Part shown: one piece after another, positions 1 to 5,634 of the stretch
How the letters are laid out: each line of letters begins with the position of its first letter
How positions within the stretch are numbered: position 1 is the first letter of the stretch
Source: Methylocapsa sp.
GTDB lineage: Bacteria > Pseudomonadota > Alphaproteobacteria > Rhizobiales > Beijerinckiaceae
Direction: 5' to 3'
Length of the DNA: 5,729 nt
Assembly: GCA_003162995.1 (NCBI GenBank)
Contig: PLUZ01000310.1
Coordinates: forward strand, 1 to 5,729
Notes under the pieces: model-generated
The model's input: only the letters and a program-made list of their open reading frames with translations
Told to the model about the DNA's origin: nothing
Databases searched by the model: none
Translations under genes and position numbers: made by a program

Positions 1-91
1 CTCTTGGCGGGCGGCCGCTATGCGCGCCGCGAACCGTCACGAATGGCTCAAAGCAGGCCCATTCCTCATCCGACATCAATCCCCGAATCAA
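1..91 (-). CDS. IS5-family transposase, N-terminal part (runs off the window)
   Basis: Read on the minus strand, this frame gives an N-terminus with the run MSDEEWACFEPFVTVRG followed by HSGRPPR. This is the characteristic start of IS5-family transposases (the DUF4096-type N-terminal domain preceding the DDE catalytic domain), which cut and join the insertion sequence's ends. Only about 30 codons are inside the window, so the catalytic domain cannot be judged and intactness is unknown. I place the start at the TTG at 91-89 because a strong Shine-Dalgarno AAGGAGG (103-97) sits 5 nt before it, giving a protein beginning with residues (M)IRGLMSDEEW. The ATG at 76-74 is the alternative, but it is 20 nt from that site. 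A TTGACA hexamer at 156-151 on the same strand could be a -35 box, but no good -10 follows. The frame is closed upstream by a TAG. Family assignment is from motif recognition; the exact subgroup is not resolved. Confidence 0.8.
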   Translation of the reverse strand, partial: MIRGLMSDEEWACFEPFVTVRGAHSGRPPR

Positions 92-96
92 GCGCG

Positions 97-103
97 CCTC
101 CTT
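97..103 (-). promoter_or_regulatory. Ribosome binding site of the IS5 transposase
   Basis: On the minus strand the bases read AAGGAGG, a near-perfect Shine-Dalgarno, 5 nt before a TTG codon (91-89). It decides the choice of the TTG start over the ATG 15 nt further downstream. Confidence 0.6.
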
Positions 104-342
104 CCGAAAGCGACCTTGAATCAGAACCTTGACCCAATGGGAATCCTATTTGTCAACGCGTCCTAGGAAGCCCGCCAGCGCCCCAAAAGTAGAAAACACA
201 TGGATTGCCCATGCGCGAGCATGGGACACGCTATCTCGCCTCGCCACCGCTTCCCGTGTGGCAAATATGCTCGCCTCTCCCCCGCCGAACGCAAGGCGGT
301 GGCAGAAAAGGCCGTCGATGCCTGTCAGGAGCCATCATGGAA

Positions 343-366
343 GGCTCTGCTTCACTCTCGGTGCAA
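343..366 (+). repeat. 24-bp inverted repeat, left arm
   Basis: This is an exact reverse complement of 515-538. A diverged direct copy (19 of 24 identical) is found at 1941-1964. Confidence 0.95.
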
Positions 367-437
367 TCTGGGGAAAAGGGAGGACAGAACCGCCTGAAAC
401 TGCTTGGGGTTCAGACATTTTCAGTCGCGTCGTCCAT

Positions 438-472
438 GACACTATACGGTGTGGCCCCGCCGGACCAGTGTC
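438..472. other. Nested hairpin inside the candidate MITE
   Basis: GACACT (438-443) pairs with AGTGTC (467-472). GGT (448-450) pairs with ACC (464-466), leaving ATAC as a bulge. GGC (453-455) pairs with GCC (459-461). Outside, CGCGT (426-430) pairs with ACGCG (475-479). Pairings were read by eye; no folding energy was computed. Confidence 0.4.
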
Positions 473-514
473 TCACGCGCTCACTATAAGTTAGGGCGTG
501 TCGTGGCCGTGACC

Positions 515-538
515 TTGCACCGAGAGTGAAGCAGAGCC
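515..538 (-). repeat. 24-bp inverted repeat, right arm
   Basis: This is an exact reverse complement of 343-366. Its last base (538) is also the first base of the 21-bp direct repeat 538-558. Confidence 0.95.
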
Positions 539-558
539 CGATAAAGTACAATGTGACA
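538..558 (+). repeat. 21-bp direct repeat, copy 1
   Basis: CCGATAAAGTACAATGTGAC plus A is identical to 2149-2169 and diverges immediately on both sides. Here it is in non-coding DNA directly abutting the right arm of the 24-bp inverted repeat. Confidence 0.93.
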
Positions 559-1037
559 GCAAGTAATGACAAGACCTGCTGGTACACGTAAGACCGTCTC
601 AAGGATTGGAGTGGTCCGGGAATCTGGGTCATTGTTCACCCGAGGAACGAGATGAAGTGGCATGCCATGCTAAGTGATTTAAGCTCCACCTTTACCGCAC
701 GGGAGGGCTGCTACCCCCAAATTCGAGACGGTCTCTGCTGGCGAGAGTCAAACGCGTCCAAAAGCCCGACGAAAGGCTGATCGCTTAGGTTGGTCTACGT
801 GGCATCGACGGATGCTGATAAAGTTTGGGGTTGAATTTGAGCTCACCCGGTCACATGATTCTCGTAGCGTTGAGTCGGGAATGGATCGCATACCGTCAGG
901 TGGCGCAGCCAAAAATCATCGGCGAGTTTTCATAGGCGTGACCAAAACTTCATTGTAATTCCTTCCCTAAAAGGCGACATCAGCCCCCACCGGCATCATT
1001 TTCAAGTACCCCACAATCGCGTAGATATGGATCGAGA

Positions 1038-1886
1038 ATGGGCTCTGTTGAAACTCAGCATTGCATCGCGCCGCAAGTAGAGGCCGAAATCCTCGCCATT
1101 TTCGCCAGCATTTTTCAGGAAAATGCGCCGCGCCAAGCCAGCGAGAACGCAGACCTTAAAGTCACCCGCAAGCTTGCCGAAAAAGGAAACGCCGGGGCGC
1201 AGATTCAGCTGGGTTCCATGTATTACTTTGGCGACGGCGCGCCGCAAAACTATTCAGAGGCGCGGGCCTGGTGTTTGAACGCCGCTGCTTTCGACGTCTG
1301 CGAGGCTCAATCGCTCCTCGGTAGGATCTACGCCAACGGTTATGGCGTGAGCCAGAACTTCCAAAGAGCTGCGGATTGGTTTCGAAAAGCCGCCGATCAG
1401 GAGAGTGCCGCCGACCAATGCGCGCTCGGCGTCCTCTACGCCCATGGCGCAGGCGTTCCCCAGGGCGATGTTGAGGCCGCTGCTTGGTTTAAGCGTGCGG
1501 CTTACAAAGGGAACGTCTTCGCCCAATGCGCTTTTGGCATACTTCACGCTTATGGCGCGGGCGTGCCACAAGACTTTTCCGAAGCGGTGAAATGGTTTCA
1601 GAAAAGCGCGGAGAAAGGCCATGCCGGCGCGCAGGCCTATCTCTGCATTCATTACGCGCATGGGGCGGGCGTTCCGCAAGATCGTGAGCAAGCCACGCAT
1701 TGGTATTGGACGTGCCGCCAAACCGATCCTATCGCCGCGCAATTTGCGCTTGACGCCATAGCCTCTGGCCAGCCAAAAAAGCACGCGCTTGATGACGCTG
1801 ACGGCGCCTTCCGCGTGGCGCGGCCTCTCTCAGCAACCTTAAGCGACGTCTCCAATCGTCGATGGGGACAACTTCTGGCGCGTTGA
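1038..1886 (+). CDS. Sel1-like repeat (SLR) protein
   Basis: This is a 282-aa protein built mainly of Sel1-like repeats (PF08238), the ~36-residue TPR-related helix pairs that form a curved scaffold for protein-protein contacts. Units lie at about residues 51-86, 87-122, 123-158, 159-194 and 195-230, followed by a degenerate half unit to ~245. Each carries the AxxxLGxxYxxGxGVPQ...A..W...AA pattern, for example GVLYAHGAGVPQ (131-142) and HYAHGAGVPQ (205-214). Residues 1-45 and the last ~37, which are basic and polar, match nothing I know. There is no signal peptide or membrane segment, so a cytoplasmic location is inferred. ATG 1038 is the first start after the in-frame TGA at 939-941; only a weak purine patch (GGA, GAG) precedes it. 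The gene stands alone: remnants flank it and no operon partner is visible, so the binding partner and process are unknown. Codon use is GC-rich at third positions, supporting a real gene. Confidence 0.93.
   Translation: MGSVETQHCIAPQVEAEILAIFASIFQENAPRQASENADLKVTRKLAEKGNAGAQIQLGSMYYFGDGAPQNYSEARAWCLNAAAFDVCEAQSLLGRIYANGYGVSQNFQRAADWFRKAADQESAADQCALGVLYAHGAGVPQGDVEAAAWFKRAAYKGNVFAQCAFGILHAYGAGVPQDFSEAVKWFQKSAEKGHAGAQAYLCIHYAHGAGVPQDREQATHWYWTCRQTDPIAAQFALDAIASGQPKKHALDDADGAFRVARPLSATLSDVSNRRWGQLLAR
1188..1727 (+). repeat. Five tandem Sel1-like repeat units (108 bp each)
   Basis: Five in-frame 36-codon units lie end to end. Units 3, 4 and 5 share the stretch A(H/Y)GAGVPQ, and their DNA is correspondingly alike (GGCGCAGGCGTTCC, GGCGCGGGCGTGCC, GGGGCGGGCGTTCC). 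This suggests duplication within the array, while units 1 and 2 are more diverged. Confidence 0.85.
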
Positions 1887-1940
1887 TCTGCGACGCCCCA
1901 TAGCAAAGCCCGGTGCGCCAAATCGTCCTTGCGATCCGCC

Positions 1941-1964
1941 GGCTCTGTTTCAATCTCCGAGCAG
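1941..1964 (+). repeat. Diverged copy of the 24-bp repeat
   Basis: GGCTCTGTTTCAATCTCCGA followed by GCAG matches the 343-366 arm at 19 of 24 positions without gaps, including the first seven bases. It lies in the spacer between the Sel1 gene and the VOC remnant. It may be a solo end of the same element type or a chance resemblance. Confidence 0.35.
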
Positions 1965-1973
1965 GGAGGGACC

Positions 1974-2060
1974 GTGAAAGCCAACGGGTTCGTGTTTTCT
2001 AATGTTTTGATAGGTCGATCGGATTTGGCTTGGGAGACGCCGAAAGTCGCGAAAAAATGA
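1974..2060 (+). CDS. Possible 28-aa small ORF
   Basis: A GTG codon at 1974, 4 nt behind the purine run AGGGAGG (1963-1969), opens a 28-codon frame. It starts MKANGFVFSNVLIG and ends at TGA 2058-2060. I recognise no family. The ribosome binding site is the only support; the frame is short enough to occur by chance. Confidence 0.15.
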   Translation: MKANGFVFSNVLIGRSDLAWETPKVAKK

Positions 2061-2072
2061 CTAACGGCAAGA

Positions 2073-2100
2073 TTGGACCACAACGCCCCGTATTTATAAA
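2073..2100 (+). promoter_or_regulatory. Promoter-like site upstream of VOC remnant
   Basis: A good -10 hexamer TATAAA (2095-2100) is preceded 16 bp upstream by TTGGAC (2073-2078), which keeps only the TTG of a -35 box. It could transcribe the VOC remnant and the second VOC start, but it sits in DNA that has replaced the remnant's own 5' end. Its activity is therefore doubtful. Confidence 0.25.
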
Positions 2101-2103
2101 CGC

Positions 2104-2301
2104 TTGCAAGATCGATCAGCGGCACTTTTCACAGAGATTGAGGAAGAACCGATAAAGTACAATGTGACACCGTCCGTCATGGGCGAGATGATGCAAGATC
2201 AGGATGCTTCCAGGACGAGCCGGGTCATGGCAGCGGTCCTGCGCATGGACAAGCTCGACATCACGGAGTTGAAGCGGGCCTATGACGGCGGTGCTGTCTA
2301 G
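2104..2301 (+). pseudogene. PhnB-like VOC-family protein (3-dmu-9_3-mt type), C-terminal remnant
   Basis: The frame ends with VTPSVMGEMMQDQD, then RVMAAVLRMDKLDITELKRAYDG. This is the typical C-terminus of PhnB-like/DGPF VOC proteins (PF06983), where ..WQIVPxxLxxML..D......RVMxAMLxMxKxDIxxLxxAY is usual. These metal-binding paired-beta-alpha-beta proteins are generally about 150 residues; their substrates are mostly undefined. Only about 45 C-terminal residues are recognisable, from roughly residue 20 (position 2161). The preceding residues of the frame do not resemble the family, and the metal-binding N-terminal part is absent. The frame stays open upstream to a TAA at 2062-2064, with TTG 2104 as the first possible start. 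It is therefore read as a truncated gene whose 5' part was lost by rearrangement. Bases 2149-2169 (encoding PIKYNVT) recur at 538-558. The stop is 89 bp before the second VOC gene, consistent with a former operon. Confidence 0.65.
2149..2169 (+). repeat. 21-bp direct repeat, copy 2
   Basis: This is identical to 538-558. Here it is in frame in the VOC remnant (codons P I K Y N V T), at the point where family similarity begins. Confidence 0.93.
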
Positions 2302-2378
2302 GCGGCCACGCCCGTGCCATGTGGCTCGTGTATCGCCTGTGTTCATTGGAACTGCTGTTCGATCAACCCAAACCTTAC

Positions 2379-2384
2379 GAGGAG
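2379..2384 (+). promoter_or_regulatory. Ribosome binding site of the interrupted VOC gene
   Basis: GAGGAG lies 6 nt before the ATG at 2391. It is a strong site, supporting that the 12-codon fragment is the genuine start of a gene. Confidence 0.7.
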
Positions 2385-2390
2385 ACGCCC

Positions 2391-2425
2391 ATGTCTAAGA
2401 CTCTCGGACAATTCGTCTGGTATGA
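2391..2425 (+). pseudogene. VOC/glyoxalase-family protein, first 12 codons, interrupted by Tn3-family element
   Basis: The ATG after a strong ribosome binding site opens MSKTLGQFVWYE, the usual N-terminus of a common family of ~120-260 aa VOC (glyoxalase/bleomycin-resistance superfamily) proteins; there it continues with LMTTD..AAxxFY. The twelfth codon straddles the edge of the transposon's left repeat. Reading on into the repeat adds GTPQALCARPR and stops at TAA 2460-2462, so no functional protein can result. The remainder of the gene is not seen right of the element in the 39 bases available. Together with the upstream PhnB-like remnant this was probably a VOC-VOC operon; that is an inference from order, strand and spacing. 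Confidence 0.65.
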
Positions 2426-2481
2426 GGGGACACCTCAAGCTTTGTGCGCCAGACCGCGTTAACTCAGACAAAACATGAACA
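2426..2481 (+). repeat. Left terminal inverted repeat of the Tn3-family element
   Basis: 56 bp match the reverse complement of 5635-5690 with two mismatches (repeat positions 31 and 34: G/A and T/C). The outer 30 bp are identical. The two differences fall in the inner box, GCGTTAAC here against ACGCTAAC at the right end. Confidence 0.97.
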
Positions 2482-2662
2482 TTAGCCCGGCGTGGGTGCG
2501 AAGATAGAACATCGACGAATGGCCGGCGCTTTTTTGCCGAGTCATCCGAACCTCTCAACCCATTGATCCGCCACAGGGCTGATCGGCACCACAAAATCTG
2601 GAATATTTGCCGACGCCCGAGTCGGGATACCTTGCATTGTCAGTGACGCAAGGGGCATCGTG
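2482..2662 (+). promoter_or_regulatory. tnpA leader between left repeat and transposase
   Basis: These ~180 bp hold no gene. They must contain the tnpA promoter, but no convincing -35/-10 pair is visible. Two dyads lie near the gene: CCCGA-G-TCGGG at 2616-2626 and the hairpin over the ribosome binding site at 2630-2653. In Tn3 relatives with a resolvase this side often carries res; I see no resolvase gene, and whether a remnant res is present cannot be told by eye. Confidence 0.4.
2630..2655 (+). promoter_or_regulatory. tnpA ribosome binding site inside a potential hairpin
   Basis: The Shine-Dalgarno AAGGGG (2650-2655) lies 7 nt before ATG 2663. Its first bases belong to GCAAGG (2648-2653), which is the exact reverse complement of CCTTGC (2630-2635). 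The 12-nt loop itself contains GTCA-G-TGAC (2639-2647). Formation of the stem would mask the ribosome binding site and could dampen transposase translation. Alternatively the dyad is a protein-binding operator. The pairing is seen; the role is inferred. Confidence 0.45.
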
Positions 2663-5629
2663 ATGGGTCGACGCAATTTACTTACCGAGGAAGAGCGGGA
2701 TCAATTCTTCTTGGTATCGGTCAATGAAGCAAACCTGATCAAGCACTACACTTTGTCCCCTGATGATCTTGAGAAAGCGCTCGCCAAACGTGGCGCGAGG
2801 AACCAGCTGGGCTTTGCCCTGCAACTTTGTTTGCTGCGCTATCCCGGCTTCGGCCTGCGCATTGATGAGCCGGTTCCCCAGGATTTGCTGGACTATCTCG
2901 CCCACCAATTGAGCGTCCGGTCGGAGGTTTTTCGCGATTACAGTCGGCGTCATCAAACACGGCTCGATCATGCCGGTGAGTTGGCTGAATTTCTTGGTCT
3001 CCGCGCGTTCACGCCGGGAGACTTTCGAGCAGCGGTCGACATTGCGGCCCAAGCGGCGAGAGGCGCGGATAAGGGTGCTCCGATCGTGACCGCCATTCTG
3101 GACGGCCTCCGCTCAGCCAAGATCGTCCTGCCCAGCCCGGAGACGATCGAGCGTGTCGGGCTTGCCGGTCGCGCGAAGGCCCGCAAGCAGGCGGCTGACG
3201 CTTTGGTGGTCGGATTGGTTCCCGCGCAGATCGCAGCGATCGATGCGCTTCTCACCAACGATCATAATCTGGGTAGCTCCCGTCTCGCCTGGCTCCGCAA
3301 TATGCCGGAATCGCCGAGCGCCGGAAACATGAATGAGCTCCTTGCGCGTCTTGCCTACGTCCGTGCGCTCGAGCTCGACGCAAATGCCGCCAATGCCATC
3401 CACGGGCATCGCTTCCAGCAGATGGTTCGGGAGGGCGCCGCGGCGCCAGCATTTCTGCTTAGCGATTACGGCCCTCGTCGTCGCCGCGCAATCCTGGTCG
3501 CCCAGATGCTGGACCTGGAAGTGCGGCTGTCTGATGGCGCGCTCGCGATGTTCGATAAGCTGATCGGATCGCTGTTCGCGCGGGCGCGCAAGCGCCAGGA
3601 GCGACGCTACCAGGCCACGACACGCGATGTCGCGCGGCTAATGCGTTTGTTCGATCGAACGATCGGCGCGCTCACCGAGGCCCGCGAGCAAGACGCGGAT
3701 CTTTCCGCGGCGATCGACGAAGAAATCGGCTGGAACGAACTACTGGAGATCAAGCCCGAAGTGGAGGCCCTGGCCAACTTCGCCGAGGAGGACCCGCTGG
3801 TCACGGCGACTGAGAAATACATGACGCTGCGCAAATATGCGCCGGCATTTCTCGAAGCCCTCGAATTCATGGCGAGTGGACCAAAGGACCCAATGCTGCG
3901 CGCCATCAAAATCCTGCGCAAGCTCAACGAGAAGCGGCGGGGTGATGTGCCCGACGCCGCGCCCATGCCGTTTGCAAACAAGAAATGGAAGCGATTGGTC
4001 ACCGAAATGGGAAAGCCGGATCGCCGTCTCTACGAGACCGCCGTCCTCACGACATTGCGAGATCGATTGCGCTCTGGCGATATCTGGGTGGCGAGGACAC
4101 GGAACTATCAACGCTTCGACGACTACCTTTTGCCGTCGGCGGACGTGGCCGAGAAGGCAGCCGATCTGGCGATCACAACTGATGTCGATACTTATCTCAG
4201 CGGTCGCGCAAAATTGCTCGATTGGCGGCTGCGCCGCTTCGCCCGCATGCTTAATCGCGGCAAGGTCGAAGGCGTCGAATTGAGCAATGGCAAGCTCCGC
4301 GTGACGCCGTTGAAGGCAATTACTCCGCCACAGGCTGATAGGCTCGATCGGATCATCGATGATCTGCTCCCTCGCATTCGAATTACCGAGTTGCTGGCCG
4401 ACGTCGATCGTCGGACTGGGTTCGCCGCCCACTTCACCGATCTGCGCAGCGGCAGACGTCACGACAATCCAAATGCAGTGCTCGCCGCAATCCTTGCGGA
4501 TGCGACCAATCTCGGCATCGAACGCATGGCGGACGCTTCCAAGGGCGTCACCTATCCACAACTGGCATGGACGCATAATTGGTATTTGAGCGACGACAAT
4601 TACGCCGCTGCGCTGACAAGCATCATTGATGCGCATCATGGGCACCCTTTCGCCGAAATCTGGGGCGACGGTACGGCCTCGTCATCGGATGGACAGTATT
4701 TCCCATCCGGCCGAAGCGGCGGTGGCCAAAGCGAGATCAACGCGAAATACGGCTCCGAGCCGGGCGTCAGCTTCTATACCCATGTATCCGATCAGTATGG
4801 GTCATTCCACATCAAGGTCATTTCCGCGACCAATGCCGAAGCGCCGCATGTGCTGGATGGGCTGATGCACCACGGCGCGTCGCTCGATATCAAGGAGCAC
4901 TTCACGGATACCGGCGGCGTCTCTGATCACCTCTTCGCGTTATGCCATCTTCTCGGTTACCGGTTCGTGCCGCGCATCCGTGATTTGCAGGATCGCAGGC
5001 TCGGAACAATCGAAGCGCCCGGTCGCTACGAAGGCTTGGTGCCGCTGATGGGCCGTCCGATCCGAACCGACATCATCCGCGAATGTTGGGATGAGATCAT
5101 CCGTCTCGGCGCCTCGGTGAAAGCCGGCGTGGTCGCGCCCTCGGTCATGCTGAAGAAGCTGAGCGCTTTCAAACGTCAGAACCGCCTCGATCTCGCCCTG
5201 CAGGAGATCGGCCGCATCGAGCGCACGCTGTTTACCCTCGATTGGTTGGAAAGCGCAGATCTTCGCCGTCGTTGTCAGGCCGGACTGAACAAAGGTGAAT
5301 CGCGCCACTTTCTAGCGCGGGCGATTTACGCCCATAAGCAGGGTCGGGTTACCGACCGCACCTTCGCCAATCAGAACTTCCGAGCGTCCGGTCTCAATCT
5401 GGTGATCGCCGCCATCGTCTATTGGAACACGCTTTACATGGAGCGCGCAGTTGAACATCTGCGCACGAACAGCATCGATGCGCCCGATGATTTGCTCGCT
5501 CACGTCGCTCCGCTCGGCTGGTCGCATATAAGCCTTACCGGCGACTATCTTTGGGACCAATCCACGCTCATTCCAGATGAATTCAGACCGTTGCGGCTGC
5601 CCGGAAGCCGCCTCCAAACCGCGGCATAA
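2663..5629 (+). CDS. tnpA: Tn3-family transposase TnpA
   Basis: This 988-aa protein catalyses replicative transposition of the element by nicking the terminal repeats and joining them to the target, giving cointegrates. Length is normal for the family (about 960-1010 aa). The N-terminal ~165 residues (RRNLLTEEERDQFF onward, with LGFALQLCLLRYPG) are the DUF4158-type domain involved in end binding. The C-terminal ~400 residues are the DDE_Tnp_Tn3 catalytic domain. The likely triad is D676 (in SSSDGQ), D749 (in HFTDTGG) and E879 (in NKGESRH). The spacings of 73 and 130 residues fit Tn3 and Tn4430, and the C-terminal block NLVIAAIVYWNT is also conserved. ATG 2663 is preferred over the overlapping GTG 2660 because it sits 7 rather than 4 nt behind AAGGGG. 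The reading frame is uninterrupted and the stop is 5 bp from the right repeat, so the gene looks functional. Subgroup membership is not resolved. Confidence 0.98.
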   Translation: MGRRNLLTEEERDQFFLVSVNEANLIKHYTLSPDDLEKALAKRGARNQLGFALQLCLLRYPGFGLRIDEPVPQDLLDYLAHQLSVRSEVFRDYSRRHQTRLDHAGELAEFLGLRAFTPGDFRAAVDIAAQAARGADKGAPIVTAILDGLRSAKIVLPSPETIERVGLAGRAKARKQAADALVVGLVPAQIAAIDALLTNDHNLGSSRLAWLRNMPESPSAGNMNELLARLAYVRALELDANAANAIHGHRFQQMVREGAAAPAFLLSDYGPRRRRAILVAQMLDLEVRLSDGALAMFDKLIGSLFARARKRQERRYQATTRDVARLMRLFDRTIGALTEAREQDADLSAAIDEEIGWNELLEIKPEVEALANFAEEDPLVTATEKYMTLRKYAPAFLEALEFMASGPKDPMLRAIKILRKLNEKRRGDVPDAAPMPFANKKWKRLVTEMGKPDRRLYETAVLTTLRDRLRSGDIWVARTRNYQRFDDYLLPSADVAEKAADLAITTDVDTYLSGRAKLLDWRLRRFARMLNRGKVEGVELSNGKLRVTPLKAITPPQADRLDRIIDDLLPRIRITELLADVDRRTGFAAHFTDLRSGRRHDNPNAVLAAILADATNLGIERMADASKGVTYPQLAWTHNWYLSDDNYAAALTSIIDAHHGHPFAEIWGDGTASSSDGQYFPSGRSGGGQSEINAKYGSEPGVSFYTHVSDQYGSFHIKVISATNAEAPHVLDGLMHHGASLDIKEHFTDTGGVSDHLFALCHLLGYRFVPRIRDLQDRRLGTIEAPGRYEGLVPLMGRPIRTDIIRECWDEIIRLGASVKAGVVAPSVMLKKLSAFKRQNRLDLALQEIGRIERTLFTLDWLESADLRRRCQAGLNKGESRHFLARAIYAHKQGRVTDRTFANQNFRASGLNLVIAAIVYWNTLYMERAVEHLRTNSIDAPDDLLAHVAPLGWSHISLTGDYLWDQSTLIPDEFRPLRLPGSRLQTAA

Positions 5630-5634
5630 CCCCT

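Larger units (their letters stand above)
343..538. mobile_element. Candidate MITE-like element with 24-bp perfect terminal inverted repeats
   Basis: Bases 343-366 (starting GGCTCTGCTTCAC) are the exact reverse complement of 515-538 (ending GTGAAGCAGAGCC), with no mismatch in 24. They delimit 196 bp without coding capacity. Inside is a nested dyad: CGCGT/ACGCG at 426-430/475-479, GACACT/AGTGTC at 438-443/467-472, GGT/ACC at 448-450/464-466, and GGC/GCC around a CCC loop. Short length, long perfect terminal repeats starting with GG, absence of a gene and an internal fold are the hallmarks of a miniature non-autonomous transposable element. I see no target duplication: the left flank is TCATGGAA and the right flank CGATAAAG. 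The GGCTCTG start recalls IS6-family ends, but this is only a resemblance. Alternatives are a structured RNA or a rearrangement scar. Confidence 0.4.
92..1037. other. Gene-free stretch between IS5 fragment and Sel1 gene
   Basis: No frame on either strand gives a convincing protein over these ~950 bases. The part nearest the left end (92 to roughly 200) must contain the leader and terminal repeat of the IS5 element, whose exact edge I cannot place. A perfect 7-bp stem with a GCGA tetraloop lies at 208-225. The 24-bp inverted repeat element occupies 343-538, and a 10-bp inverted pair (591-600 / 725-734, AGACCGTCTC) follows. From about 500 onward the composition falls towards 45-50% GC (541-600 is 43%), below the neighbouring genes. 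This fits decayed or foreign intergenic DNA. A short frame at 200-397 (+) has protein-like stretches (YARLSPAERKAVAEKAVDAC) but no recognisable family and no clear ribosome binding site. Confidence 0.6.

Noticed and set aside
208..225. 7-bp hairpin with GCGA tetraloop as a terminator
   Set aside because: No T-run follows on either strand; a stem this short is expected by chance in such DNA.
129..494. Overlapping plus-strand frames of 65-121 codons in the left region
   Set aside because: Three frames compete over the same DNA, with no ribosome binding site and no family. They also run through the 24-bp inverted repeat.
411..632. 73-codon minus-strand frame
   Set aside because: It runs through both the inverted repeat arm and the 21-bp direct repeat, so the frame is a composite without coding signs.
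658..667. 10-bp palindrome TGGCATGCCA
   Set aside because: Palindromes of this length are expected several times in a window of this size.
1254..1784. 176-codon open frame on the minus strand under the Sel1 gene
   Set aside because: It is antisense to the repeat array; its own internal repetition merely mirrors the Sel1 units.
1652..2125. 157-codon open frame on the minus strand spanning the end of the Sel1 gene
   Set aside because: Half of it is antisense to Sel1 repeats and I see no known family. The part outside the gene (1887-2125) looks mildly protein-like, but I cannot support it.
2522..2540. GGCCGGCGC followed by six T as a rho-independent terminator
   Set aside because: The GC part is a self-palindrome without room for a loop, and no proper stem precedes the T-run.
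3740..4645. 301-codon open frame on the minus strand inside tnpA
   Set aside because: It lies entirely opposite the well-conserved transposase, has no recognisable domain, and is typical of antisense frames in GC-rich genes.
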